NCBI GenBank assembly: GCA_020632955.1
Contig: JACKEO010000001.1
Span: forward strand, 203,501 to 267,500
Length of the DNA: 64,000 nt
From: Alphaproteobacteria bacterium
GTDB taxonomy: Bacteria > Myxococcota_A > UBA796 > GCA-2862545
Reading direction: 5' to 3'
The translations under genes and the position numbers were made by a program. This document shows positions 8,886 through 19,088 of this stretch, one piece after another. Below the pieces are notes generated by a model that saw only the letters and a list, made by a program, of their open reading frames with translations, was not told the DNA's origin and made no database searches. How positions within the stretch are numbered: position 1 is the stretch's first letter; every line of letters begins with the position of its first letter.

Positions 8886-10520
8886 GTGGAGGTCTCCTGC
8901 GCACCTCGCCCACGGTCGCCACCCTCACCGTGCTCGGCCTCTTCAGCAGCGGCCTGCTCGGTGGTGCCTGGCTCGGCGCGCGGGCCGCGGAGCATGCGCA
9001 GGACCCGTACGGCGCCCTCGACACCCTGGTGCGGGTCATCGGCCTGGTCGAGACCACCTGGGTGGACGAGATCGGCACCGAGGAGCTCGTGGAGGCCGCC
9101 CTGCAGGGCATGGTGGACCGGCTCGACGCCCACTCCGCCTGGATGACCCCGAGGCCTACCGCGACCTGCAGCGCGAGACCCACGGCGCCTACACGGGGCT
9201 CGGCGTGGAGGTGCGGCTCACCGACGAGGGCCCGCGGGTCACGCGCGTGCTGCCCGGGAGCCCCGCCAGCCGCGACGGCATCACCGTGGGCGACCTGATC
9301 CTCGAGGTGGACGGACAGCGCCTCGAGGCCAGCGAGATGGAGGAGGTCAACCGGGCACTGCTGGGTCCCCGCGGCCAGCCGGCGCGGCTGCAGGTGCGAC
9401 GCGCCGGCGACGGCAGCGACCACACCATCCAGACCGTGCGCGACCGCGTGGAGGCCCCGAACGTCGACGTCGACGCGCTGGCGCCCGGCATCGCGTACGC
9501 CCGCATGGTGCAGTTCCGCGAGGGCGCGGCGGCCGACCTCGAGCGGCAGCTCGCCCGTCACGTGGCCGAGGGTCCGGTGGAGGCCCTGGTGCTCGACCTG
9601 CGCGACAACCCGGGGGGCCTGCTCACCGAGGCCGTGGCCACCGCCGACCTCTTCCTCTCGGAGGGCCCCATCGTGTCGACGACGGGGCGCGTGGAGGGCG
9701 AGCGACGCGCCTTCGAGGCCACGCCCGACAGCCTCGGGGTACCCGTGGTGGTGCTCGTGAACGGCCGCTCGGCGAGTGCTGCGGAGATCGTCGCGGCCGC
9801 CCTGCAGGACACGCGTGCCGGACGCCTCGTGGGCACGCGGACCTACGGCAAGGGCAGCATCCAGACCGTGTTCGAGCACCGTGACGGGTCGGCGCTGAAG
9901 CTCACGGTGGGCCGCTACCTCACGCCCTCGGGCACGCCGGTGGCCCCCGCGACGGTCGCCTGCCCGACGTGGTGATCCCGTGGCCCGGCGAGGACACCTC
10001 GGTCGACGATCTGCGCGAGGCCATCGTCGGCCTGCCCACGCTCACCGACGACCAGCGCACCGAGCTGCTCGATCTCGTCGACGGCCTGCCCCACGCCGAG
10101 CTCCGCATGCTGCGGTCGTCGATCCCCTGGGACGGTCCCCCGGCCAGCCGCCTGGCCCGCGACCCCCAGCTCACCGCCGCCCTCACCGAGGCCCGCCGCC
10201 TCGCCGACGAGGCCGCGCGGCAGAGGCGGAAGGCTGACGGCCTTGGCACGGCGCGGCCGGCGCAGAACCCGCGCCCCCCCGACGGCGGACGAGTCATTCG
10301 CGAGACCCCGCCGCCGGACGAGGCGAGACGCCGGTGGCGAACCCGCCACCCCCGACGGCCGGACGAGGCAAGACGCCGGTGGCGAACCCGCCACCCCCGA
10401 CGGCCTGACGAGGCGAGACGCCGGGGGCGAACCCGCCACCCCCGACGGCCGGACGAGGCGAGACGCCGCTGGCGAACCCGCCACCGCGGCGCCCCTGGCG
10501 GGGCTGGGGCCCCGCCGTAA
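8886..10520 (+). CDS. carboxyl-terminal processing protease, S41 family (frame broken)
   Basis: A periplasmic CtpA-type serine protease. A signal anchor (TLTVLGLFSSGLLGG) is followed by the N-terminal helices, a PDZ domain (GLGVEVRLTDEG to VGDLILEVDGQ) and the S41 catalytic domain with the serine in GRSASAAEIVAAAL and the lysine in TRTYGKGSIQTV. Shifts interrupt it near 8895 (start region), near 9145 (HSAWM-DPEAYRDLQ needs one extra G) and near 9950 (PSGTPV-PRDGRLPDV). After the third shift the frame stays open through a degenerate C-terminal part and the 45-bp repeats until 10520; the true end is probably before the repeats, near 10300. The exact start is uncertain. Confidence 0.82.
10317..10496. 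repeat. four tandem copies of a 45-bp repeat
   Basis: Copies begin at 10317, 10362, 10407 and 10452 with GACGAGGC(G/A)AGACGCC and run head to tail with few differences; the fourth loses similarity after its first 35 bases. Because 45 is a multiple of three, each reading frame shows a 15-residue period (for example PATPDGRTRRDAGGE on plus, GGGFATGVSPRPAV on minus). There are no spacers, so it is not CRISPR. It lies between the convergent protease and lolA genes. Confidence 0.9.
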
Positions 10521-10551
10521 TTTGGTCACAAGGCGGGGCGGGGCCCCCGCC
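10497..10551. terminator. paired GC hairpins between convergent genes
   Basis: Two successive hairpins with the same 7-bp stem, GGCGGGG/CCCCGCC: 10497-10503 with 10510-10516, and 10532-10538 with 10545-10551, each with a six-base loop. They sit between the end of the S41 protease and the lolA stop at 10557. The first is followed by TAATTT on the plus strand. There is no long U-tract, so this is a likely but unproven bidirectional terminator. Confidence 0.45.
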
Positions 10552-10556
10552 GTAGT

Positions 10557-11251
10557 CTAGTTCGTCTCGCGGATGACGCTCACGCCCGTGGGCGGCGTGA
10601 ACACGAACTCCTTGTCGTCGACCGCGGGATTCAGCTCGACGTTCTTCAGATCGAGCTCGGTGACGTTGTCGAAGGTGTCGGTGATGACGACCCGCTCGAC
10701 GCCCAGCGCCCCGCCCAGGTGGATGACGACCTTCTTGAAGTTGTCGTCGCCCTTGGGCTTGAGCTCCACCACGCAGCCGGCGGCGCCCGAGGACACGACC
10801 GTGACCGAGGAACTTCTCCTCGAGCTTGTCGAGGGAGGTGAGCATCGTCTCGGTGGCGCCGCGCTGCCCCGACACGTCGTCGTAGACGATGACCTGCTTG
10901 TCCTCGGCCGTGTAGACCCACATCTTCGCGCCGTCGGTGACGAAGAGCTTGGCCGACGCGCCCGGAGCCCGAGGCCCACCGCATCTTGCCGGGCTGCTTC
11001 ACCAGCAGCTTCGCCTCCACCGTCTCGTCGCCGAAGAGCGCGGAGCGCTGCGTCTGCACGACGTCGGCGCGGATGGCCTTGACGTCCTTGTACTTGGCCG
11101 AGAGCGCGTCCACGATCTGCTGCTTGGTCATCGGGCTCGCGACGGCGTCCTCGGCGCAGGCGCGCGGGACGAGCGGCGGCACGGTGACGCTGCCGAGCAG
11201 GAGCGCGGCGCAGATCACGGCGGCGGTGCGGGCGGCGGGGCGGAAGGCCAT
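10557..11251 (-). CDS. lolA: outer membrane lipoprotein carrier protein LolA (frame broken)
   Basis: LolA ferries lipoproteins across the periplasm from LolCDE to the outer membrane. The start ATG at 11251 has AGGAG upstream and opens a signal peptide (MAFRPAARTAAVICAALLLG). The mature part has the family pattern ADVVQTQRSALFGDETVEA, VKQPGKMRW, then MWVYTAEDKQVIVYDD and a C-terminal half with VELKPKGDDNFKKVVIH and VITDTFDNVTELDL. The pieces are in three frames: shifts lie near 10965-10980 and near 10812. Joined, they give one uninterrupted protein of about 230 residues. The gene converges with the S41 protease. Confidence 0.87.
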
Positions 11252-11450
11252 CAGGGTCTCCTGGGCGGAGCGGCCGGGGCGGTCGAGGACGGGCATCCGA
11301 CGAGCGCGACGGCGGGGCATTCGATCCGAGGATGGGTTCAGCAGCCCGACACGCGGGATCGGACGAAGATGCCCGCGCCTGGACGATGTAGCACCCGAGG
11401 GATCGGGGAGCCACGGCGGCCTGCCGCCGAGACGGCAGCGGCGGAGCGGC

Positions 11451-14335
11451 TCACCCGCCATGGGGACCCACCAGCACGTCGCGCGGCCGTGCCCCGTCGG
11501 CCGGCCCCACCACGCCCGCGGCCTCCATCGCGTCGATGAGGGCGCGCCGCGCGGTTGTAGCCGATCTTCAGGTGCCGCTGGACCATCGAGGTGGACGCCT
11601 TGCCCTTCTCCACCACCACGCGCACCGCGTCGTCGTAGAGGTCGTCGTCGACCTCGGCGTCACCAAACTCGTCGCTGCCGCCCTCCCCTGCGTCGGTGAC
11701 GCCCTCGACGTAAGTCGGGCTCGCGCTGCTCGCGCAGGAAGTCGATGACGCGCACCACCTCCTCGTCCGACACGAAGGCGCCGTGCATGCGCTTGACCTC
11801 GCCCGCACCCGGCAGGTGCAGCAGGTCGCCGCGGCCGAGCAGCTTCTCGGCGCCGCCCTGGTCGAGGATGGTGCGGCTGTCGACCACGGAACGCAGCTTG
11901 AAGCTGATGCGCGTGGGCATGTTGGTCTTGATGAGGCCGGTGACCACGTCGACCGAGGGACGCTGGGTGGCCACGATGAGGTGCATGCCACACGCGCGCG
12001 CCATCTGGGCGAGGCGCACGATGCTGTCCTGCGTCGTCCTTCTTCGCCACCATCATCAGGTCGGCGAGCTCGTCGATGACGATGACGATGTAGGGCAGCG
12101 GCTCGGGGGCAGGCGGCGGCAGCGGGCTGTCCCAGTCCTTGGGCGCGTAGCGCCAGGCCCTTGTCGGGCCCCCAGCTGCGCACCTCCTTCTCGACCTTCT
12201 TGTTGAAGCTGTCGATGGAGCGCGTCTTCCAGTCCGACAGGAGCTGGTAGCGTCGGTCCATCTCGCGGCAGGCCCAGGCCAGCGCGGCCGCGGCACCCGC
12301 AGGCTCGGTGACCACCGGGTGCAGCAGGTGGGGCACACACCGCCGTAGGCCTCGAACTCGAGCTTCTTCGGGTCGATGAGGAGCAGGCGCAGCTCCTCGG
12401 GGGTGCGGGTGTAGAGCAGCGAGAGCAGCATGCCGTTCACGCCGACGGACTTGCCCGACCCCGTGGTGCCACCCACGAGCACGTGCGGCATCTTCGCGAG
12501 GTCCTCCACCACCGGACGTCCCTCCACGTCCTTGCCGAGCACCACCGGCAGCGCGGCGTCGGTCTTGCGGAACTCGTCGGCGCCCAGGAGCTCCCTGCAG
12601 GAAGATGGTCATGCGGTGGCGGCTCGGGATCCGATGCCGACCACGCCCTTGCCCCGGATGGGCGCCACGACGCGCACCGACTTGGCGCGCAGGGCCATCG
12701 CCAGGTCGTCGGCGAGGTTCGCGATGCGACGCACCTTGATGCCCGGGTCGGGCAGGAACTCGAAGATGGTGACCACCGGCCCACGCGCACGTTCTGCACG
12801 CTGCCGGTGACGTTGAAGTGGGCGAGGCTCTGCTCCACCGTGGCAGCCAGGGCCTCCAGCTCCGCCGTGTCGATCTGGGCGCGCTGCTCGGGCACGGGAT
12901 CGAGCAGCGAGAGCGCCGGCAACGCGAAGTAGAGCGAGCTGTGGTCGGAGACCGAGCGCCCGTCGTCGGCGACGCGGGACTCCAGGCCGGCGGCGGCCTC
13001 CACGTGCAACGGACGGCGGGGCCCCGTGGGCGCGGCGGCAGGGTGTGGCCCCATCGTGCGGACGTCGTCCTCGTCCTCGTCGACGTCGTCGTCGGGCCCG
13101 TAGGCCGTGGACAGGTCGTCCTCGTCGGGGGCTCGACGAAGGCCGGCGGCGGGGTGTCGAGCACGGCCACCGCGGCGGCCGCCGGCGCAGGCGCAGGCGC
13201 GGCACGTGCACGACCGGGGACCGCTTCACCTGGGGCGGCGCCGGCGGTGCAGCCGTCTTCGCGCGCGACGGCCGCGCCGCGGGCGCGGGCTCGTCGACCT
13301 CGCGGGGCGCGAGCTGGGGAACATGCCGAGGAGCGACGCGGGATCGCCGGCCTGGGTGGGATCCCACTGGACCTCGGCGGCGGGCGTGGTGGCGTCGCCC
13401 ACGGCGGTGACGTCGGCCACGTGGCTGAGCGGGCCGGTGGCGCCTCCGAGGAAGGCGGACGGGTGAGCCCGGTGAGCTGGCGCCAGGAAGCCTCGTCGAG
13501 CTCCTCCACCTCGGTGCGGTGCAGGGCGACCTGCCCACGGCGCACCGCCTCCCCAGGAGGAGCGCGCCACCACGCCCAGCCCGCGCCACGCGGCCCGCAC
13601 GGTGCCCACGAGCGCCGCGATGGCCGCGCTCCCGATCGCCTGCGCGAGGCTGCGGGCCGTGGCGCTGGCCAGGGCACGGAGCCCCGCCGTGGTCCAGGCC
13701 CCCACGCGACCGCCCGCGGCGGCCGCCTGCTCCTTGACCACCGGACGCGCGGCGTCGATGCCGTCGACCGCGCGGCGCGCCACCGCGCTCCACGACACGC
13801 CCGCGAGCAGGCTGGCGGCGCTGGCCACCGTGGCCACGCGCGCGAGCCACGCGCCTGCCGTGCCGATGACGCCCACGAGCGCATCGCCGAGGGCAGCGCC
13901 CACGACCCCGCCCGGAGGGAAGGCCTCTCCCGCCGGCAGGGGCCAGGTGCACGATGGCGAGCGACATCAGCACGAGCCAGCCGGCCACCAGCCACTGCAC
14001 CGGAGAGAAGAAGCGCCGACCGGCCAGCGCGTACAGGGCGCCACCCAGCCGGGAACCACGACCATCCAGGCGCCGTGGCCCACGGCCTGGAAGAGCAGCT
14101 CGGCGAGGTTCGCGCCGAGCCACCCGGCGCGGGTTGGCGAAGCCCGACGTGCCGTCGAGACGCGGCCGCAGCCAGGTCTCGTCCGCCATGTCGAAGCCGG
14201 CCAGCGCCACGAGGGCGAAGGCCGTCACCGCGACCACGAGCACCGCGAGGATCTCCCCCGTCGCTCTCCGAGCACCGATGCGACCGTCCTGGTCGAACCG
14301 GAGGGGGCCGTCACCGCCGTCTTGCTGCGTCCCAT
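11451..14335 (-). CDS. ftsK: DNA translocase FtsK (frame broken many times)
   Basis: FtsK pumps chromosome ends through the division septum. The start ATG at 14335 opens MGRSKTAVTAPSG; membrane segments follow (ILAVLVVAVTAFALVALAGF; LVAGWLVLMSLAIVHLAP; GVIGTAGAWLARVA), then a Pro/Ala linker and the motor: VTIFEFLPDPGIKVRRI, Walker A VGGTTGSGKSVGVNG, LLLIDPKKLEFEAYGG, Walker B IVIVIDELADLMMVA and IVATQRPSVDVVTG. The C-terminal winged-helix gamma domain is visible (VEKGKASTSMVQRHLKIGYN), ending at the TGA at 11451. At least a dozen single-base shifts occur, for example near 14258 (five G for six), 12787, 12335, 12037 and 11545 (extra C). Joined length is about 960 residues. An essential gene could not tolerate these, so they are probably sequence errors. 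Confidence 0.9.
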
Positions 14336-14451
14336 CGAGCTCCCACGCCCGCGCAGCATAGCACCTCTTGACGCGTCATGGGACCGGGTGAGGCATCGTC
14401 GAGGGCGCCACGCGCGCGTCCTGGAGCCCAAAGGCACGCCGACGGCGCAGC

Positions 14452-15232
14452 CTAGAAGATGCCGCGCGGGATGATGATGTGGTCGTCGGGCTGGAGCACG
14501 ATGTCCTCCTCGACGCCGCGATGCACCCGCAGGACGTTCACCCGAAGCCGGGACCCGTCGGCTCGACGGACGAGCACGCGCTTGAGGTTGGCGTAGAGGT
14601 CGGGCCCTCCGGCGCTCGCGAGCACCTGGGTGACCGTCATGGCCTCGTGCAGGGTGACCGTGCCCGCCCGCTTGATCTGGCCCTCGATGTACACGACCTC
14701 GCCCGGGCGCAGCACGATGCGGTCGCCGGCCTGCGCCAGCACCCCGCTCCGGCGAGGACATGAGCTTCTTGAGGTCGTAGGCCTCCTTCGTGCCATCGCG
14801 GCGGATGACGCGTCGACGGAGACCACGTTGTCGGCCGACGGCCCCCCGGCTATGCTGATCACCTCGACCACCGAGGTGTCGCCCTCGAGGAAGAGCGGCC
14901 CCCGCTTGCCCACGGCCCCGAGCACGTCGACGCGCTGGCTGCGGTGGCGCGTGACGAAGACGCTCACCGACGGCTGCACCAGGTAGCCGTCGGCGTACGC
15001 CGACGTGATGGCCGTGGCGAGCTCGGGTGGCGGTGAGCCCGCAGGTGGGGACCTCGCCGACGAGCGGCAGGGACACCGTGCAGCCCTCGCTCACGTCGAC
15101 CTCGCCCGACAGCTCGCCCTCGTCGTACACGTCGACGCGCAGCCCGTCACCCGGGCCGATGCGGTACTCCGCGGGACCCGCGGCGACCGCGCCCAGCACG
15201 AGCAGCATCGATGCGCGCCTGCGTCCTGCCAT
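14452..15232 (-). CDS. polysaccharide export (Wza-like, SLBB) protein (frame broken)
   Basis: A periplasmic/outer-membrane polysaccharide export protein of about 260 residues. After a short signal (MAGRRRASMLLVLGAVAAG) comes the export domain, EYRIGPGDGLRVDVYDEGE, then YADGYLVQPSVSVFVTRH, and an SLBB domain, RVDVLGAVGKRGPLFLEGD with VEVISIAGGPS. A second SLBB-like stretch follows: AGTVTLHEAMTVTQVLASAG. The start ATG at 15232 has GGAGG upstream. Two shifts: near 15030, where an extra C breaks GLTATELATAI, and near 14760-14815, where RRDGTKEAYDLKKLM lies in another frame. No glycan polymerase or tyrosine kinase gene is near; its neighbours are the Agl-Glt-like genes. Confidence 0.83.
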
Positions 15233-15348
15233 CGTCACCTCCCGCGCCACCTATCCCAGCGGGACGGAACACGCGCCACGGCGCCCCGCGTCCGTGAGCC
15301 ACGTCGCATCCCGGACCGGGCGGTGACACGCCCGCGGGGATCGAGGGC

Positions 15349-16633
15349 TCAGTAGACGAAGGAGATGTGGAAGCGCCTGACGAAGTTCAGGTACTCCACC
15401 GTGGGGTCGTCGAAGGACACGCGCTGCATGTACTCGACCGCCGGACGGAGCGTGAGGTAGCGCGTGGGCCGGATGGGCAGCGCCAGCGAGACATCGGGGA
15501 AGATGTCGTTGCGCTCGACCGCACCGTGGTAGCCCTCGAACCGCACGGACCCGGCCAGCTGCACGCCGAAGAAGCGGCCGAGGTTGCTGTCCCAGCCCAG
15601 CCCGACCTGATGGTAGGCCAGGTAGTTCGTGAAGAAGGAGTCGTTGTAGTCCTTGCGGTAGGACACGTGGACCCGCTGCCCGAAGCTCTCGCCGTCGGTG
15701 TACCCGAAGTCGAGCTCCGGCCGGACGTACACGATGAGGGAGTCGAGCAGGCTGGCGTTGTTCCGGTTGCTCAGGCTGAAGTCGCCGCCCAGGGCGTCCT
15801 GGTACATCGCGAAGCCGTAGCCCACGAGCGCCTGGAGCAGGAAGTGGCGCGTGAAGCGACCACGGATGCCCGTGACGGCGCGCAGGTACTGGCTGTCGGG
15901 CAGCGGGCGCTGCAGACCGGCCTCGTACTGCCGCCAGAGGTTCATCTCGTACGACGCCTCGAACACGAAGGCCGTGTTCGGGAAGAACAGCCAGGTGAAG
16001 TTCAGGTGCGGCGCGATGGTGTTGCGGTCACCGTAGCCGCGGCTCCCCACGGCGCCCGGGATGCGGAAGGTGTGGAAGGACCAGCTGGCCCCCGGCTCGA
16101 TGGTGAACTCGGGCCCGGGCCGGATGGGCAGGCCCACGGCCAGCGTGTTGCGGATCTGCGTGACCAGCGCGTTGCCCTTGAAGGGCTCGTCGTTGCTGTT
16201 CGCCGAGAAGCGCGCCCGATCGCTGAGCTTGAACCCGACGATGCCCGACGGCGCCACGCTGAGGGCGGCGCCCGCCGCGAAGTTGCCGAGCTGGTTCAGG
16301 TTCTGGCTGGCCGGCGTGAGGAAGATGCGCGGCTCCCACTTGCCGTCGAAGTCGAACCACACCTTCGGAGCACGGAGCTGCACGCCCAGCCCGACGCGGC
16401 CGACGAAGTTGTAGCCGGGCAGCGTGCGCGCAGGCGCCTCGGAGCGGTAGGCGTTGCTCTGGATCTCGACGCCCGCCATCACCTCGGGGTGATGACCGCA
16501 TGGCCCGCGACGACGTGATCTCCGGGGCAGCCCACGCCACGCCGCCACTGCACAGGAGCCCCGCGGCCCATCGGCCGAGGCTCCGCAGCGCGCGCGCGGT
16601 CCACGCAGGACTCCTCCCTCCCCGCTCATGCAT
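15349..16633 (-). CDS. outer-membrane beta-barrel protein (one frame break)
   Basis: A predicted outer-membrane barrel of about 428 residues. A signal peptide (SLGRWAAGLLCSGGVAWA) is encoded from the ATG at 16633; the mature protein changes frame near 16500 and then runs unbroken. It has amphipathic strand pairs throughout (FVGRVGLGVQLRAPKVWFDF, YGDRNTIAPHLNFTWLFF, VYVRPELDFGYTDG) and ends with aromatic strands, FVRRFHISFVY. I do not recognise a named family. Its place between a small secreted protein and the AgmX-like gene suggests it is the outer-membrane partner of the envelope machine, as GltA/GltB/GltH-type barrels are for the Glt system; that role is inference. Confidence 0.75.
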
Positions 16634-16681
16634 CCTCTCCGGTGAACGTCGCGATGAACGTCGTGTTGGGTCCGCGATCCG

Positions 16682-17239
16682 TCAGAACGGGGACGTGTTG
16701 CCGGATCGGACCCGAAGTTCAGCAGCTCGACGACGATCTCGCGGACATCGCGCGAGGCATCGGCGAACACGTCGGTGACCTCGACGAGCGTGTCGCCCGT
16801 GAGCTCACCTCCGTCGCCCGAGCACTCGTGGGCCTCGGCGTACAGCTTCGACGCACCGTTTGCAGCGATGATCAACGTCTGCAGGAGCAGGTCTGCACGG
16901 ACCGCGTTGCCCGCGGCTCGCCCTTGTCGTACTCGCCCTTGGCGTTCTTCGAGAGCGACGCCAGCGAGGCCAGCAGGCCGCCCTTGTCCTTCACGCAGCT
17001 CTGGGCGGCCTCGTTCTTCGCCTTGGCCTTGCCCTTGCCCAGCCGCTCGCGCAGCGACGTGACCCGGCCCTGGGCCTCCTCGATGGCCGCCATGGCGGCC
17101 GTAGCCGTCTCGGCCTTCTCGGCGTCGGACTTCTCCATCTCGGTGGCCACGCTGAAGGTGGGCAGCGGCTGCTCGGCTGCCCCGCGACGAGCGGGAGACC
17201 GGAGAGGACCACGATGGCGACGAGCTTGACGATGCTCAT
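16682..17239 (-). CDS. small secreted helical protein of unknown function (frame broken)
   Basis: About 186 residues when joined. The ATG at 17239 has a strong ribosome site (GGAGGAG) and opens a signal peptide, MSIVKLVAIVVLSGLPLVAG. The mature part is long charged helices, TEMEKSDAEKAETATAAMA and RLGKGKAKAKNEAAQSCVKD, then LASLASLSKNAKGEYDK and LIIAANGASKLYAEAHEC. The two cysteines may pair. Frame shifts lie near 17180, near 16910 and near 16705; with one G restored at the last, the protein ends at the TGA at 16682, 48 bases before the barrel gene. I do not know the family. It is likely co-transcribed with the barrel and the AgmX-like gene. Confidence 0.65.
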
Positions 17240-17353
17240 GACGAGCTCCTCCCCCCGGGCCTCGTACGCCGCCCCGCGCATGCCGTCAACCACGTGTGAA
17301 GCGGCTGGCGGCAGCCCCGAGGACGTCGTCGTCAGCGAAACCGCCCGACAACG

Positions 17354-18732
17354 TCACTCCTGGGGAGCGAAGATGAACGGTGACTTCGCCTCGCCGTCCT
17401 CGACGTCCTTGAAGTCCCACCGCGCCACCTTGCTCTTGATGCAGGAGGCGAGCTCGTCGTCACCCGTGGTGTTGTCGGCGATGTACACGTCGGAGGCGGC
17501 GCCATCCTCGACGTACCACCCGACCACGACACACGACCGGCGAGCTTCGGGTTGGACTTGAGGGACTTCTCGTAGCAGTACTTCAGCTGGCCCTGGTACT
17601 TGCGGACGACCGCAGACACACCGGCCACGCTGGCTCCGTCGACCTCGAGCGCACCTGCAGAGACCGTGCCCTTGGGCGTCTTGAGCGCGGGGCCCGGACC
17701 GACCGCCACACCGCCGCCGCCCTCACCGGCCTCGACGCCGCCGATGTCGCGGGTGCCCGTGCCGCCGGCCACGCCGTCGGCTCCGCGGAGCCGGCTGCCG
17801 TCGCCGATGGGTCCACCGGCCGCCTCGGCCGCCGCCAGGCGCTCGGCGATGTCGGAGTAGTCGCCGTCGGTGTTGGAGATGAGCACGCTGCCCTTGGCGT
17901 TCTCGCCCGTGGTGCCGATCATCTTGGCCTGCATGGCCTGGAAGAGGGCGGACTCGCCGGCGAGCTTGTCCTTGCGGGCCTCGTTGGCCTTCGCATCCGC
18001 GACCTGCTCGGCCTTGGACTTCTGCTCGGCGGGCTTGTCGGAGGGCTTGGGCTTCGTGGCCGCGGCCGTGGTCTCGACCGCCATGGCGTCGTCGACCTCG
18101 GGCTCGGGCTCGGGCTCCTCGATCTCGGGCGGAGGGAGATCCAGCACGACCTTCGTGAAGCGGTCGGGGATCTCCTCGAGATCGTACTCCCGCGGCTCGA
18201 CGGAGTTCACGAGGATGGACAGGGCGATGCCCAGCGCGATCCAGATGGCGAGGAAGCCCAGGAAGATGGGATCCTCGTCGTCCTCGATGAGACGCGGCCG
18301 GAAGTCGAGCTTGAGGTCGACCGGAGGCGGCGCGGGCCCGACGGCCGCAGGCTCCACGAACTTGAAGAGGATCGTGACGCTGCCGAGCCGGACCTTGCCC
18401 TTGTCGGACTCGTCGAGCTTGACCGTGTAGACGCCGCCCTGCTGCGGGACCTTGCCTTCCTTCGCCGCCTTGTCGAGGGAGATGCGCTCGCCGCTGGCGG
18501 TGATCTTGCCCTTGACCGCTTCCGTGTACCGGAAGTGGTAGGCGCCGTCCTGCACCTGGAAGAGCGGGAAGGCGTCGTTGCCGAAGGGCGTGTCGGGGAA
18601 GGCGAAGGTGGCCTTGCTGGCGCCGCCGACGGTGACGGTCTCGCCGGCGGGCATCGCCCGCTCCTGCACGACCTTGCCGTCCTGGACGACGCCGATGAAC
18701 AGGACCCTGGAGGTGGACTTCTGTGCGCTCAT
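17354..18732 (-). CDS. AgmX/PglI C-terminal domain (TonB-like) protein, GltG-like (one frame break)
   Basis: An inner-membrane protein of about 458 residues spanning the periplasm. Residues 1-125 form a cytoplasmic beta domain (SRVLFIGVVQDGKVVQERAM) that looks FHA-like. One membrane helix follows at about 155-177 (FLGFLAIWIALGIALSILVN), then a Pro/Glu stretch (PPPEIEEPEPEPEVD), an Ala/Lys coil and a Gly-rich linker. The C terminus is the AgmX/PglI domain: VSAVVRKYQGQLKYCYEKSL. A shift near 17530 breaks the last 65 residues; restored, the end is FIFAPQE with TGA at 17354. In Myxococcus, GltG and GltJ with this layout connect the AglRQS motor to periplasmic and outer-membrane Glt proteins. The exbD pair lies just upstream. 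Confidence 0.83.
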
Positions 18733-18906
18733 CCGGTCAGCACTCCACCGCGCCCGAACGCGCGCGCGGCCCGCGACGTCGCGCGCGACATCGGGAGTCT
18801 GGGAGTGGAGCCTGCGGAGAGACATCATGGTCGCCCTGCCCGTGACGGGGTGCGGACCACTTCGGACAACCCGCAACGCGAGGTGGTTCCACCCGTGGCC
18901 TCGCCT

Positions 18907-18935
18907 ACGATAGTCCACCGCACCACCCCTGACAA
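18907..18935 (-). promoter_or_regulatory. candidate sigma70-type promoter for the AgmX-like gene
   Basis: Read on the minus strand: TTGTCA (18935-18930), 17 bases, TATCGT (18912-18907). Both boxes and the spacing fit a housekeeping promoter, and the site lies in a non-coding gap about 175 bases upstream of the ATG at 18732. Predicted by eye only. Confidence 0.4.
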
Positions 18936-19016
18936 GGCCACCGACGTCGTGTTCTCCTGCGGATCCTCGACCTGCGGCCCGACCGCTGGCCACCCCAGGG
19001 CCCGACCTGCGGAGAT

Positions 19017-19035
19017 GCCCCCCGGGAAGGGGGGC
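19017..19035 (-). terminator. hairpin downstream of the motor genes
   Basis: A 7-bp stem (GCCCCCC at 19017-19023 with GGGGGGC at 19029-19035) and a five-base loop, about 54 bases after the stop of the second exbD gene. No U-tract follows on the minus strand, so termination strength is uncertain. Confidence 0.4.
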
Positions 19036-19088
19036 CGCGGCATGGTGCGTGGGAGGCGTCATGATGCAGGACCCTCGCGACCGGCGAA

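Larger units (their letters stand above)
18733..19088. other. 356-base gap between exbD2 and the AgmX-like gene
   Basis: No credible reading frame on either strand. It contains the hairpin at 19017-19035 and the promoter-like pair at 18907-18935, so it seems to split the motor genes and the AgmX-like gene into two transcription units. An in-frame upstream ATG pair near 18830 could extend the AgmX-like protein by 30-odd arginine-rich residues, but codon use there is poor. Confidence 0.6.

Noticed and set aside
10317..10496. The 45-bp repeats as a CRISPR array
   Set aside because: Copies abut with no spacers, and no cas gene is near.
11338..13995. A single 885-residue protein on the minus strand
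   Set aside because: It is a chimera of true and false frames of ftsK and continues past the ftsK stop; the real protein switches frames at each break.
11451..14335. ftsK, murI and lolA as true pseudogenes
   Set aside because: All are essential or nearly so, the joined proteins are complete, and the breaks are single-base slips in G/C runs confined to one stretch.
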